Shown here: piece after piece, positions 1 through 10,385 of the stretch | Position numbering within the stretch: position 1 is the stretch's first letter | How the letters are laid out: each line of letters begins with the position of its first letter | From: a virus | Virus record (IMG/VR): IMGVR_UViG_3300025652_000135 | Coordinates: 1-46,058 of that record | Length of the DNA stretch: 46,058 nt | Strand: one strand, 5' to 3' | Notes under the pieces: model-generated | Database searches by the model: none | What the model was told of the DNA's origin: nothing | What the model saw: only the letters and a program-made list of their open reading frames with translations | Program-made: the position numbers and the translations under genes

Positions 1-3000
1 GATGATAGATATAGTCTTACTGGACATACTCATATTGGTTTATCAGATGATTATTTAACAGGTGGTACATTTAATGTAAGTACTGGTGATTTAGATTTAA
101 ACCTTCAATCAGGAAGTACAGTTACAATAAACCTTGATGATAGATATTTAACTGGATTTACTGAAACACCAAATACAGATGATTATTTAACAGGTGGTAC
201 ATTTAATGTAAGTACTGGTGATTTAGATTTAAACCTTCAATCAGGAAGTACAGTTTCTATTAATTTAGATGATAGATATTTGACTGGATTTACTGAAACA
301 CCAAATACAGATGATTATTTAACAGGTGGTACATTTAATGAATTAACTGGTGATTTAGATTTAAATCTTCAGTCAGGTAGTACAGTTACCATAAACCTTG
401 ATGATAGATATTTGACTGGGTTTACTGAAACACCAAATACAGATGATTATTTAAGTGGGGTAACATTCAACACAACAAATGGTGATTTAACCCTTACTAG
501 GGTCTCAGGTGGAACTATTGTTGAAAACCTTGATGGAAGGTATTTAACTGGGTTTACTGAATCACCAAATACAGATGATTATTTAACTGACCATACATTT
601 AACACTTCAAATGGTTTATTTGAAAGTACCTTACAATCAGGTTCAACGGTTTCAGTTAATTTAGATGGAAGATATTTACCATTATCAGCTACAACTGATG
701 ATGATTATACTACTGGAACTACATTTAATGCAAATACTGGTGAATTAGAATTTACTAGGTTAAGTGGTGATACATATAGTGTTAATTTAGATGATAGATA
801 TTCATTAACAGGACATACTCATATTGGTTTATCTGATGATTACTTAACAGGTGGTACATTTAATACAAGTACTGGTGATTTAGATTTAAACCTTCAATCA
901 GGTTCAACTGTTACCATAAACCTTGATGATAGATATTTAACTGGTTTTACTGAAACACCAAATACAGATGATTACATAACAGGTCATACATTTAATACAA
1001 GTACTGGTTTATTTGAAAGTACATTACAATCAGGTGGTACAGTAAGTGTTAATTTAGATGGTAGGTATTTAACTGGGTTTACTGAAACAGTAGAGTCAGT
1101 AATAAACCCTTTAAATTCTTATTTTGGAAATCGAGTTAAACCTGTTTCAGATAATGAAGGATTTTATGTAGAGAGTTCTAATAATAAGGCAACAGGATAT
1201 CTTGTAAATAATACAGATACGGTAGGTAATGCTGCAATATCAGGTTATAGAGCAACTGTTAATGGAGATGCATTCAATGAGGGTGTCTATATAGGTATTC
1301 CAAATGATTCTTATTTTGCACCATGGTTAAGAGCGCATGGTCTTATTACAGGTAAGAACCTAAATATAATGGTTGGTGATAATACTGGGGATATAGTATT
1401 CTCATTAGGGAACACAGCAACTAATCAAATAACTGAAGGTCAACAAGATAAAGTTCTTTTATTGAATACCGATAGAACAATAGTGGTACCAAGTTTAACA
1501 ACAACCTTAATTAGTAATGAAACTACTGGTAGGGTATTAATTACTAGGGAATACTTAACAGATAACTACACGGCAAGTTCAGGGGATACTATTAATACTG
1601 ATGATTACATCACTGGAACTACATTTAATGTAAGTACTGGTGATTTAACATTAACTAGATTATCAGGTGGAACTATTGTTGAAAACCTTGATGGTAGATA
1701 TAGTCTTACTGGACACACTCATATCGGCTTATCAGATGATTACACCACTGGGGCTACATTTAACACCTCTGATGGTATTATTGAATTTACTAGATTAAGT
1801 GGTGATACATATAACGTTGATTTAGATGGTAGATATTTAACTATCTCAGCTTCAACCATATTAAATACAGATGATTATTTAACAGGTGGTACATTTAATG
1901 AATTAACTGGTGATTTAGATTTAAATTTATTATCTGGAAGTACAGTTACAATAAACCTTGACGACAGATACGCTCTAACGGGGCATACTCATATTGGTTT
2001 ATCAGATGATTATTTAACTGACCATACATTTAACACTTCAAATGGTTTATTTGAAAGTACATTACAATCAGGTGGTACAGTTTCAGTTAACCTTGATGGT
2101 AGGTATTTGCCATTATCAGCTACAACTGGTGATGATTATACTACTGGAACTACATTTAACCCTTCAAGTGGTATTATTGAATTTACTAGGTTAAGTGGTG
2201 GAACATATAATACTGATTTAGGTTTCACTTCTGGTGATACAAGTAATTGGGATACAGCATACAATGATTCAATTACTGGGATGACTGTTACGGGTAGTGC
2301 AACTAAAACTATAACTCTTCAACAAAAAGATGGTAGTACCTTAACAGCTAATTTCACTGATAGTACAGGTGGTGTAGGTGGTTCAGGTGACGTAGTTACA
2401 GGAATGACATTTAACACTTTAAATGGTGAATTAACGTTAAGAACATTATCAGGTGATACAATAACCGAAGATTTAGATGGTAGATATTTAACTGGATTTA
2501 CTGAAACACCAAATACAGATGATTATTTAGTTTCTGGTGATTTTGATGAATTAACTGGTGATTTAGATTTAAATTTATTATCTGGAAGTACAGTTACAAT
2601 AAACCTTGATGATAGATATAGCCTAACAGGACATACTCATATTGGTTTATCAGATGATTATTTAACAGGTGGTACATTTAATGAATTAACTGGTGATTTA
2701 GATTTAAATCTTCAATCAGGCTCAACGGTTACTATTAATTTAGATGATAGATATTTAACTGGGTTTACTGAAACACCAAATACAGATGATTATTTAACAG
2801 GTGGTACATTTAATGTAAGTACTGGGGATTTAGATTTAAACCTTCAATCAGGTTCAACGGTTACAATTAATTTAGATGATAGATACAGCCTTACTGGGCA
2901 TACTCATACAATATCTGAAATAACTGATTACATACCAACGGATGATTATACTACTGGAACTACATTTAATACAAATACTGGTGAATTAGAATTTACTAGG

Positions 3001-6000
3001 TTAAGCGGTAATACGTATAGTGTTAATTTAGATGATAGATATAGTCTTACGGGGCATACTCATATTGGTTTATCAGATGATTACTTAACAGGTCATACAT
3101 TTAATACTTCAACTGGTTTATTTGAAAGTACACTTCAAAGTGGAAGCACTGTTTCGGTCAACCTTGATGGAAGATATTCATTAACTGGACATACACATGT
3201 AGGTTTATCTGATGATTATTTAACTGGCGGTACTTTTAATACAAGTACTGGTGAATTGGATTTAAATTTATTATCTGGTAGTACAGTTACAATTAATTTA
3301 GATGATAGGTACAGTCTTACGGGACATACGCATGAGATATCTGATATAACTGATTTTACTGATAATTCAACTAATTGGGATATAGCTTATGATAACTCAA
3401 TTACAGGTGCGACATTTAATACGGGTGACGGTGTTTTAACATTACATGATGTTGGTGATGATAATAATATTACCGTTGATTTAGATGGTAGATATTTAAC
3501 TGGGTTTACTGAAACGCCAAATACAGATGATTATTTAACAAGTGGTACATTTAATGAATTAACTGGTGATTTAGATTTAAATCTTCAGTCAGGTTCAACT
3601 GTTTCTATTAATTTAGATGATAGATATTCATTAACAGGTCATACTCATATTGGTTTATCTGATGATTATTTAGTTTCTGGTGATTTTGATGTAAATACTG
3701 GTGATTTAGATTTAAATCTTCAGTCAGGTAGTACAGTTACCATTAATTTAGATGATAGATATAGCCTAACTGGACATACTCATATTGGTTTATCAGATGA
3801 TTATTTAGTTTCTGGTGATTTTGATGTAAATACTGGTAATTTAGATTTAAATCTTCAATCAGGTAGTACAGTTACTATTAATTTAGATGATAGATATTTA
3901 ACTGGGTTTACTGAAACGCCAAATACAGATGATTATTTAGTTTCTGGTGATTTTAATGAATTAACTGGTAATTTAGATTTAAATTTATTAAGTGGAAGTA
4001 CAGTTTCTATTAATTTAGATGATAGATATAGTCTTACTGGACATACACATATTGGTTTATCTGATGATTATTTAACTGGTGGTACATTTAATGAATTAAC
4101 TGGTGATTTAGATTTAAACCTTCAATCAGGTAGTACAGTTACCATAAACCTTGACGACAGATACGCTCTAACGGGGCATACACATATTGGTTTATCAGAT
4201 GATTATGTATCAAATAGTGATTTCAACACAACAAATGGTGATTTAACCCTTACTAGGGTCTCAGGTGGAACTATTGTTGAAAACCTTGATGGAAGGTACA
4301 GTCTTACGGGGCATACTCATGATTTTAATGAAATAACTAACACAGGTCATACTCATACAATATCCGAAATAACTGATTATATACCAACAGATGATTATGT
4401 ATCAAATGGTGATTTTAATACTGGAACTGGAGAAGTGACTTTAACTAGATTATCAGGTGGAACTGTTGTTTATGATTTAGATGGTAGATATTCATTAACA
4501 GGTCATACTCATATTGGTTTATCAGATGATTATTTAATAACTCATACATTTAATACTTCAACTGGTTTATTTGAAAGTACCTTACAATCAGGTTCAACTG
4601 TTTCAGTTAACCTTGATGGAAGATATAGCCTAACTGGACATACTCACATTGGTTTATCTGATGATTATTTAGTTTCTGGTGATTTTGATGTAAATACTGG
4701 GGATTTAGATTTAAACCTTCAATCAGGTTCAACAGTTACAATTAATTTAGATGATAGATACAGCCTTACTGGGCATACTCATACAATATCTGAAATAACT
4801 GATTACATACCAACGGATGATTATACTACTGGAACTACATTTAATACAAATACTGGTGAATTAGAATTTACTAGGTTAAGTGGAAGTACGTATAGTGTTA
4901 ATTTAGATGATAGATATTCATTAACTGGGCATACACATATAGGTTTATCAGATGATTATATTACTTCAGGTAATTTTAATACAGCAAATGGGGAGGTAAC
5001 TCTTACTAGGGTCTCAGGTGGAACTGTTGTTTATGATTTAGATGGTAGGTATTTAAATACTTCGGCCTATACGGATACTTTTGTAACTGGATTTACTTAT
5101 AATGGTTTAACTAATACGTTTGATATTGAACGAAATGAAGATTTACCTGATTTAAGTGTTACATTAACCACTGTTAGTGGTTTAACTGTTAATGGTGACA
5201 TTACTGTAACAGGTACTGGTATTTTTAATGAAGTTGTGGCGGTTAATGTTTCAGCAACAACAATAAACCCTGTTGATTTTATACAATTTAACACTGGATA
5301 TACTGGTAATACTATTGTTGAAGGTAGAATATATTGGGATGAAGATAATGGTACTTTAAGTTTGGGTATGCATGGCTCTAATGTACAACAACAAATTGGT
5401 GAAGAACTTTTTTATTACGTTAAAAATCAAAGTGGGGCCACTATTGAGAATGGTAGAGTTGTTTATGCAGCTGGAACTTTAGGTTCTAGTGGTAAAATTC
5501 TTGGTGAATATATGATTGCTGATGGCACAATTCCAGTTAAATATACCTTGGGAATTGCAACTGAAGATATTATTAATGGAGATGATGGATATGTAACTGA
5601 TTTCGGTTTAGTTCGTGGTATAAACGCAACTGGTGCGCCTTATGGTGAAACTTGGAATGATGGTGATTTATTATGGGTTTCCCCAACAATTGTTGGTGGT
5701 TTAACTAACATCGAACCTATATCGCCTAACTTAAAAATTGAACTCGCAATTGTAATTCATAATGATGCTAACGGTAGTGTATTTGTTAGACCACATAGAT
5801 ACCCACACTTTTATGATTTACAAGAAACTACTTGGAGTGGTGGTAGTGAAAGTAATTTAGATATTATCCAATGGGATAGCACGCTTTCAGGTTGGACCAT
5901 AACAAACACCCCATCATTTATATCAATCAGTGCTACTTCAATAAGTGGTGACACAATATATAGTGGTGATACAAATTTAACTGAAATATTTAGTACAACA

Positions 6001-9000
6001 GGTCATACTCATATCGGTTTATCAGATGATTACTTAACTGGCCATACATTTAATACAAGCACTGGATTATTTGAAAGCACACTTCAAAGTGGTAGTACAG
6101 TTTCAGTTAATTTAGATGGGAGATATTCATTAACAGGTCATACACATGATTTTAATGAAATAACTAATACTGGTCATACACATACAATATCTGAAATAAC
6201 TGATTATATACCAACAGATGATTATTTAACAGGTGGTACATTTAATGAATTAACTGGGGATTTAGATTTAAATTTATTAAGTGGAAGTACAGTTTCCATT
6301 AATTTAGATGATAGATACAGTCTTACGGGTCATACTCATAATATGATAAGTAAAACCATTGACATTTACCCAACTGACTTGATTGGTTCTGGGTCAACAA
6401 AAGACCAAGTAATTCAATACATCAATGCTTTATCACATGTTAAAACTGACGATAATTCAGATTTATGGTTTAAAGTCATCCCTAATTATATGTTAGATTT
6501 TGGTAGTGAGGGTGATTTTACTGGTAGCCCTATGGCCTTGTCAATGTCAAGTGATGGGACTATATTATATTTAGGGTTACATAATAGTAATTGTACACAA
6601 TATATATTATCAACGCCTTGGGATGTTACAACCGCAACTTTAACTGCTAGTACAGCAACTTTAGGTCAAGGTGGGGGTCTTCATGTATCACCTGATGGGT
6701 TACACATAACATATACTAATGGTGATGTAACTGATGGTACTGTTGAGATTTATAGTATGAGTACACCCCATGATTTAAGTTCGTTAACGTTAGTTAGTAC
6801 AACTGCGTTCACACAAAATTTATTTCGTAATGAATTATTCATGACGGATGATGGGTTAAATTTATATACTAGCACTGGGTCAAATGTAAGGAGATATACA
6901 TTAGCAACACCTTATAATTTTTCAGGTGTAATATTATCGGATAGTTGGAATTTTAACACGACTCATGGATTTACATTCTCTAATGATTTAAAAACTTTTT
7001 TTGTGTTTCAATCGGGTGAAAATTTAAGGCAATATAATTTAACTGTTGCTGGTGATTTAACCCCTGTAACATTGGGTAATTATAGTGCTGAAGTTGATTT
7101 TGATTTTGTTAGTGGTAATTTCTTGAAATGTCAAATTTCACCAAATGGTAAAAGATTTGTTGTTACCACGTATCTATCAGCCCCAGATGTTTTTTCATTT
7201 GGGTTATCAACGGCAGATAATATTGGAGCGATAATTGAAGCGACTAACGCTGATATTGTAATTTATAGTGATTATTATAGATTGAAAAATTACCCTTTAG
7301 GTTTAATATCTGGGGTAACAAGTAATGACATTGATGAAATCACTCAAATAAAAAATAATGATGTTACAACTTTAATTAACTTAGAAGAAATATCTAGGAA
7401 TGATTACGTAACTGATGGGTCATTTAATCCAGCAAATGGGGAAGTAACCCTTACTAGGTTAAGTGGTGGAACTATTGTTTATGATTTAGATGGAAGGTAT
7501 TCATTAACTGGACATACTCATACAATATCTGAAATAACTGATTATATACCAACTGATGATTATTTAACTTCTGGTACATTTAATGAATTAACTGGGGATT
7601 TAGACTTAAATTTATTAAGTGGAAGTACAGTTTCTATTAATTTAGATGATAGATACAGTCTTAATGACCACACACACATTGGTTTATCAGATGATTACTT
7701 AATAACTCATACATTTAATACAAGTACTGGTTTATTTGAAAGCACACTTCAAAGTGGTAGTACAGTTTCAGTTAACCTTGATGGAAGGTATTCATTAACT
7801 GGACATACTCATACAATATCTGAAATAACTGATTATATACCAACTGATGATTATGTATCAAGTGGGTCATTTAACACATCAAATGGAGAAGTAACTTTAA
7901 CTAGATTAAGTGGTGGAACTATTGTTTATGATTTAGATGGAAGATATAGTCTTGATGACCACACTCACATTGGTTTATCTGATGATTACTTAGTTTCTGG
8001 TGATTTTGATGTAAATACTGGTGATTTAGATTTAAATCTTAAGTCAGGTTCAACTGTTACAATTAATTTAGATGATAGATATAGTCTTACGGGGCATACT
8101 CATATAGGTTTATCGGATGATTACTTAACAACTCATACGTTTAATACAAGTACTGGTTTATTTGAAAGTACCTTACAATCAGGTTCAACTGTTTCAGTTA
8201 ACCTTGATGGAAGATATAGTCTTACAACTCATACACACATTGGTTTATCAGATGATTATTTAACTAGCGGTACGTTTAATGAATTAACTGGTGATTTAGA
8301 TTTAAATTTATTAAGTGGAAGTACAGTTACCATTAATTTAGATGATAGATATTTGACTGATAGTACACTTCAAAGCGTATATGAAGCGTCTACACCTTCA
8401 ACGATAACAACTGATGCAACTAGAGGTTCATTAAAACTTAAAAGAGGCGTTGGGGCTAGTGTGTACCCCCTAGAGATACAAAATAGTGCTGGTAATAGTA
8501 ATTTTATAGTTAGAGATGATGGGTATTTTTCAGGTAATGGAGATATGTTTGTACTTGGAAATATAACTGCCCAAAATAGTTTAATAACTACGAGTGTCAG
8601 TGGTTTTGGCGCAAATATAACTACTTTATTTATAAATGGAGGTGCTGGTGATTTAACTAGAGGTGGTGGTATAGGATTTAAAAATAATGACGGTTCAATT
8701 TTTGGTGCAAATTACATTTTAAATAATAAATTCAGAATGGGTACCGTTACCGCTCACGATTGGGAATTTGTTAGGACAAATGTTGCTGTTGGTGGTATTG
8801 ATACTAATGGACTCTATTTAACTGGTAATATAAGAGCTAGTGGTGCAACACTATCTTCGTTGTCAACTCAAAATGATGAATTAATCACATTGATGATTGA
8901 TGGGAGTGGGGTTGTTGGTACAAGGGAGTTAGGTACTGGAGCTTTTGTAGCTAGTGGGGCAAGTAATACAGATAATTATGTTATTTCTGGTGATTTTAAC

Positions 9001-9430
9001 CCAGCAAATGGGGAAGTGACTTTAACAAGACTATCAGGTGGAACTGTTGTTTATGATTTAGATGGTAGGTATAGTCTTACGGGACATACACATGATTTTA
9101 ATGAAATAACTAACACAGGTCACACTCATACAATATCCGAAATAACTGATTATGTACCAACAGATGATTATTTAACTTCTGGTACGTTTAATGAATTAAC
9201 TGGTGATTTAGATTTAAATTTATTAAGTGGAAGTACAGTTTCTATTAATTTAGATGATAGGTATTCATTAACTGGTCATACACATACAATATCTGAAATA
9301 ACTGATTACATACCAACTGACGATTATTTAGTTTCTGGTACATTTAATGAGTTAACTGGAGATTTAGATTTAAATCTTCAATCAGGTTCAACAGTTTCAA
9401 TTAATTTAGATGATAGATATTTAACTGGGT
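1..9430 (+). repeat. In-frame ~132-bp tandem repeat array inside the giant fibre gene
   Basis: About 43 units of roughly 130-135 bp are seen, all in one reading frame and interrupted by four unrelated inserts. The protein repeat is tightly conserved, but the DNA uses alternating synonymous forms. LDDRY is written as aaccttgatgatagat or aatttagatgatagat, and SLTGH as agtcttacgggacat, tcattaacaggtcat or agcctaactggacat. The array is coding, not CRISPR. Confidence 0.85.
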
Positions 9431-10326
9431 TTACTGAAATCGTAGAGTCAGTAATAAACCCTTTAGATTCTTATTTTGGAAATCGAGTTAAACCTGTTTC
9501 AGATAATGAAGGGTTTTATGTAGAAAGTGCTCTCAACAAAGCAACAGGATACCTTGTAAATAACACAGATACGGTTGGAAATGCCGCTTTATCAGGATTC
9601 AGAGCAGTTATTAATAATGACGCATTTGGAAAAGGTATTTATGTAGGAGTACAGAATAGTAATTATTACGCACCTTGGTTAAGAGAACGTGGTCATATTA
9701 ACGGTAATGCTATAAATATTACAACTGGTGATAATACTGGTGATATAGTATTTTCATTAGGAAATACAGCTAGTGATAATATCACAGAAGCAGCCCAAGA
9801 TAAAGTACTTTTATTAAACACGGATAGAACAATTGTAGTTCCGAGTTTAACAACAACCTTAATTAGTAATGAAACTACTGGTAGGGTATTAATTACTAGG
9901 GAATACTTAACAGATAACTACACAGCAAATTCGGGTATTGATGGTGTCTATTTACCATTATCAGGTGGGACGCTAACTGGACCAGTAACAGGTACCACTT
10001 TCAATGTATCTAACGCATTGTTAGATTACCAGGAAAATGTAAATGTTGATACTGGCTCACCTAAAGTTATAGGTATAATTTCTAAGTTAAGTTATGATGC
10101 AGTATTTTTTGATTATGTGGTTAAAAATGGTAGTAATCTTAGAGCTGGTATTGTTATGGCAGTCCATGATGGAACATCTGTGACTTATACTGACACATCA
10201 ACCTCAGATTTAGGTGATACTTCAGGTGTAAGCTTTACAGTTGATATCTCAGGTAATGATTTAAGATTAAATGCCACCGTAACTACTGATAATTGGATAA
10301 TAAAAGCATTGATAAGAGGAATTTAA
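1..10326 (+). CDS. Giant repetitive tail fibre/adhesin protein, 5'-truncated
   Basis: The frame is open from base 1, so the gene starts outside the window; the first internal ATG at 280 is not a start. At least 3,441 aa are visible. By hand count about 43 copies of a ~44-aa unit end in NLD[DG]RY, joined by linkers such as SLTGHTHIGLSDDY or LTGFTETPNTDDY. Non-repeat inserts are: a module at about 1081-1578 with a second copy at 9430-9927; a phage fibre domain at about 5220-5930; a WD40/YVTN-like propeller at about 6475-7260; a GGGI-type domain at about 8600-8970; and LPLSGGTLTGPVTG at about 9950. The C-terminal domain (about 10010-10323, AFFDYVVKNGSNLRAG) is of a type recurrent at tail-fibre ends. 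The HTH motifs could bind metal as in T4 gp37. The product is expected to be a trimeric virion adhesin; the receptor is unknown. Confidence 0.85.
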   Translation, partial: DDRYSLTGHTHIGLSDDYLTGGTFNVSTGDLDLNLQSGSTVTINLDDRYLTGFTETPNTDDYLTGGTFNVSTGDLDLNLQSGSTVSINLDDRYLTGFTETPNTDDYLTGGTFNELTGDLDLNLQSGSTVTINLDDRYLTGFTETPNTDDYLSGVTFNTTNGDLTLTRVSGGTIVENLDGRYLTGFTESPNTDDYLTDHTFNTSNGLFESTLQSGSTVSVNLDGRYLPLSATTDDDYTTGTTFNANTGELEFTRLSGDTYSVNLDDRYSLTGHTHIGLSDDYLTGGTFNTSTGDLDLNLQSGSTVTINLDDRYLTGFTETPNTDDYITGHTFNTSTGLFESTLQSGGTVSVNLDGRYLTGFTETVESVINPLNSYFGNRVKPVSDNEGFYVESSNNKATGYLVNNTDTVGNAAISGYRATVNGDAFNEGVYIGIPNDSYFAPWLRAHGLITGKNLNIMVGDNTGDIVFSLGNTATNQITEGQQDKVLLLNTDRTIVVPSLTTTLISNETTGRVLITREYLTDNYTASSGDTINTDDYITGTTFNVSTGDLTLTRLSGGTIVENLDGRYSLTGHTHIGLSDDYTTGATFNTSDGIIEFTRLSGDTYNVDLDGRYLTISASTILNTDDYLTGGTFNELTGDLDLNLLSGSTVTINLDDRYALTGHTHIGLSDDYLTDHTFNTSNGLFESTLQSGGTVSVNLDGRYLPLSATTGDDYTTGTTFNPSSGIIEFTRLSGGTYNTDLGFTSGDTSNWDTAYNDSITGMTVTGSATKTITLQQKDGSTLTANFTDSTGGVGGSGDVVTGMTFNTLNGELTLRTLSGDTITEDLDGRYLTGFTETPNTDDYLVSGDFDELTGDLDLNLLSGSTVTINLDDRYSLTGHTHIGLSDDYLTGGTFNELTGDLDLNLQSGSTVTINLDDRYLTGFTETPNTDDYLTGGTFNVSTGDLDLNLQSGSTVTINLDDRYSLTGHTHTISEITDYIPTDDYTTGTTFNTNTGELEFTRLSGNTYSVNLDDRYSLTGHTHIGLSDDYLTGHTFNTSTGLFESTLQSGSTVSVNLDGRYSLTGHTHVGLSDDYLTGGTFNTSTGELDLNLLSGSTVTINLDDRYSLTGHTHEISDITDFTDNSTNWDIAYDNSITGATFNTGDGVLTLHDVGDDNNITVDLDGRYLTGFTETPNTDDYLTSGTFNELTGDLDLNLQSGSTVSINLDDRYSLTGHTHIGLSDDYLVSGDFDVNTGDLDLNLQSGSTVTINLDDRYSLTGHTHIGLSDDYLVSGDFDVNTGNLDLNLQSGSTVTINLDDRYLTGFTETPNTDDYLVSGDFNELTGNLDLNLLSGSTVSINLDDRYSLTGHTHIGLSDDYLTGGTFNELTGDLDLNLQSGSTVTINLDDRYALTGHTHIGLSDDYVSNSDFNTTNGDLTLTRVSGGTIVENLDGRYSLTGHTHDFNEITNTGHTHTISEITDYIPTDDYVSNGDFNTGTGEVTLTRLSGGTVVYDLDGRYSLTGHTHIGLSDDYLITHTFNTSTGLFESTLQSGSTVSVNLDGRYSLTGHTHIGLSDDYLVSGDFDVNTGDLDLNLQSGSTVTINLDDRYSLTGHTHTISEITDYIPTDDYTTGTTFNTNTGELEFTRLSGSTYSVNLDDRYSLTGHTHIGLSDDYITSGNFNTANGEVTLTRVSGGTVVYDLDGRYLNTSAYTDTFVTGFTYNGLTNTFDIERNEDLPDLSVTLTTVSGLTVNGDITVTGTGIFNEVVAVNVSATTINPVDFIQFNTGYTGNTIVEGRIYWDEDNGTLSLGMHGSNVQQQIGEELFYYVKNQSGATIENGRVVYAAGTLGSSGKILGEYMIADGTIPVKYTLGIATEDIINGDDGYVTDFGLVRGINATGAPYGETWNDGDLLWVSPTIVGGLTNIEPISPNLKIELAIVIHNDANGSVFVRPHRYPHFYDLQETTWSGGSESNLDIIQWDSTLSGWTITNTPSFISISATSISGDTIYSGDTNLTEIFSTTGHTHIGLSDDYLTGHTFNTSTGLFESTLQSGSTVSVNLDGRYSLTGHTHDFNEITNTGHTHTISEITDYIPTDDYLTGGTFNELTGDLDLNLLSGSTVSINLDDRYSLTGHTHNMISKTIDIYPTDLIGSGSTKDQVIQYINALSHVKTDDNSDLWFKVIPNYMLDFGSEGDFTGSPMALSMSSDGTILYLGLHNSNCTQYILSTPWDVTTATLTASTATLGQGGGLHVSPDGLHITYTNGDVTDGTVEIYSMSTPHDLSSLTLVSTTAFTQNLFRNELFMTDDGLNLYTSTGSNVRRYTLATPYNFSGVILSDSWNFNTTHGFTFSNDLKTFFVFQSGENLRQYNLTVAGDLTPVTLGNYSAEVDFDFVSGNFLKCQISPNGKRFVVTTYLSAPDVFSFGLSTADNIGAIIEATNADIVIYSDYYRLKNYPLGLISGVTSNDIDEITQIKNNDVTTLINLEEISRNDYVTDGSFNPANGEVTLTRLSGGTIVYDLDGRYSLTGHTHTISEITDYIPTDDYLTSGTFNELTGDLDLNLLSGSTVSINLDDRYSLNDHTHIGLSDDYLITHTFNTSTGLFESTLQSGSTVSVNLDGRYSLTGHTHTISEITDYIPTDDYVSSGSFNTSNGEVTLTRLSGGTIVYDLDGRYSLDDHTHIGLSDDYLVSGDFDVNTGDLDLNLKSGSTVTINLDDRYSLTGHTHIGLSDDYLTTHTFNTSTGLFESTLQSGSTVSVNLDGRYSLTTHTHIGLSDDYLTSGTFNELTGDLDLNLLSGSTVTINLDDRYLTDSTLQSVYEASTPSTITTDATRGSLKLKRGVGASVYPLEIQNSAGNSNFIVRDDGYFSGNGDMFVLGNITAQNSLITTSVSGFGANITTLFINGGAGDLTRGGGIGFKNNDGSIFGANYILNNKFRMGTVTAHDWEFVRTNVAVGGIDTNGLYLTGNIRASGATLSSLSTQNDELITLMIDGSGVVGTRELGTGAFVASGASNTDNYVISGDFNPANGEVTLTRLSGGTVVYDLDGRYSLTGHTHDFNEITNTGHTHTISEITDYVPTDDYLTSGTFNELTGDLDLNLLSGSTVSINLDDRYSLTGHTHTISEITDYIPTDDYLVSGTFNELTGDLDLNLQSGSTVSINLDDRYLTGFTEIVESVINPLDSYFGNRVKPVSDNEGFYVESALNKATGYLVNNTDTVGNAALSGFRAVINNDAFGKGIYVGVQNSNYYAPWLRERGHINGNAINITTGDNTGDIVFSLGNTASDNITEAAQDKVLLLNTDRTIVVPSLTTTLISNETTGRVLITREYLTDNYTANSGIDGVYLPLSGGTLTGPVTGTTFNVSNALLDYQENVNVDTGSPKVIGIISKLSYDAVFFDYVVKNGSNLRAGIVMAVHDGTSVTYTDTSTSDLGDTSGVSFTVDISGNDLRLNATVTTDNWIIKALIRGI
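1081..1578 (+). repeat. Mobile fibre module, copy A
   Basis: This is a non-repeat domain beginning TVESVINPL and ending near REYLTDNYTA. Its DNA is nearly identical to copy C (16570-17045) at both the 5' end and the centre. Its last ~85 bp nearly match copy B (9430-9927). Confidence 0.85.
9430..9927 (+). repeat. Mobile fibre module, copy B
   Basis: This is the second copy of the VESVINPL module in the same giant gene. The first ~100 bp and last ~85 bp are close to copy A, while the centre (about 9530-9840) has diverged at the protein level (for example GVQNSNYYAPWLRERG against GIPNDSYFAPWLRAHG). The mosaic suggests gene conversion. Confidence 0.8.
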
Positions 10327-10339
10327 ATAATAAAGTTTA

Positions 10340-10347
10340 TATTTATA
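10340..10347 (+). promoter_or_regulatory. Putative late promoter motif TATTTATA
   Basis: The sequence reads TATTTATATATAATA, 38 nt upstream of the ATG at 10386, between the two large fibre genes. It is one of fourteen such sites in the window. Confidence 0.5.
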
Positions 10348-10385
10348 TATAATACCTTTGGATAGTTGGAAAAAGGATTAAAAAT

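Noticed and set aside
5097-5294. Minus-strand ORF of 65 aa inside the giant fibre
   Set aside because: It is a shadow of the coding frame; composition follows the complement of Thr/Val codons.
1-9430. CRISPR-like regular repeats
   Set aside because: The repeats are in one open frame, differ in length and have no unique spacers; they are coding repeats.
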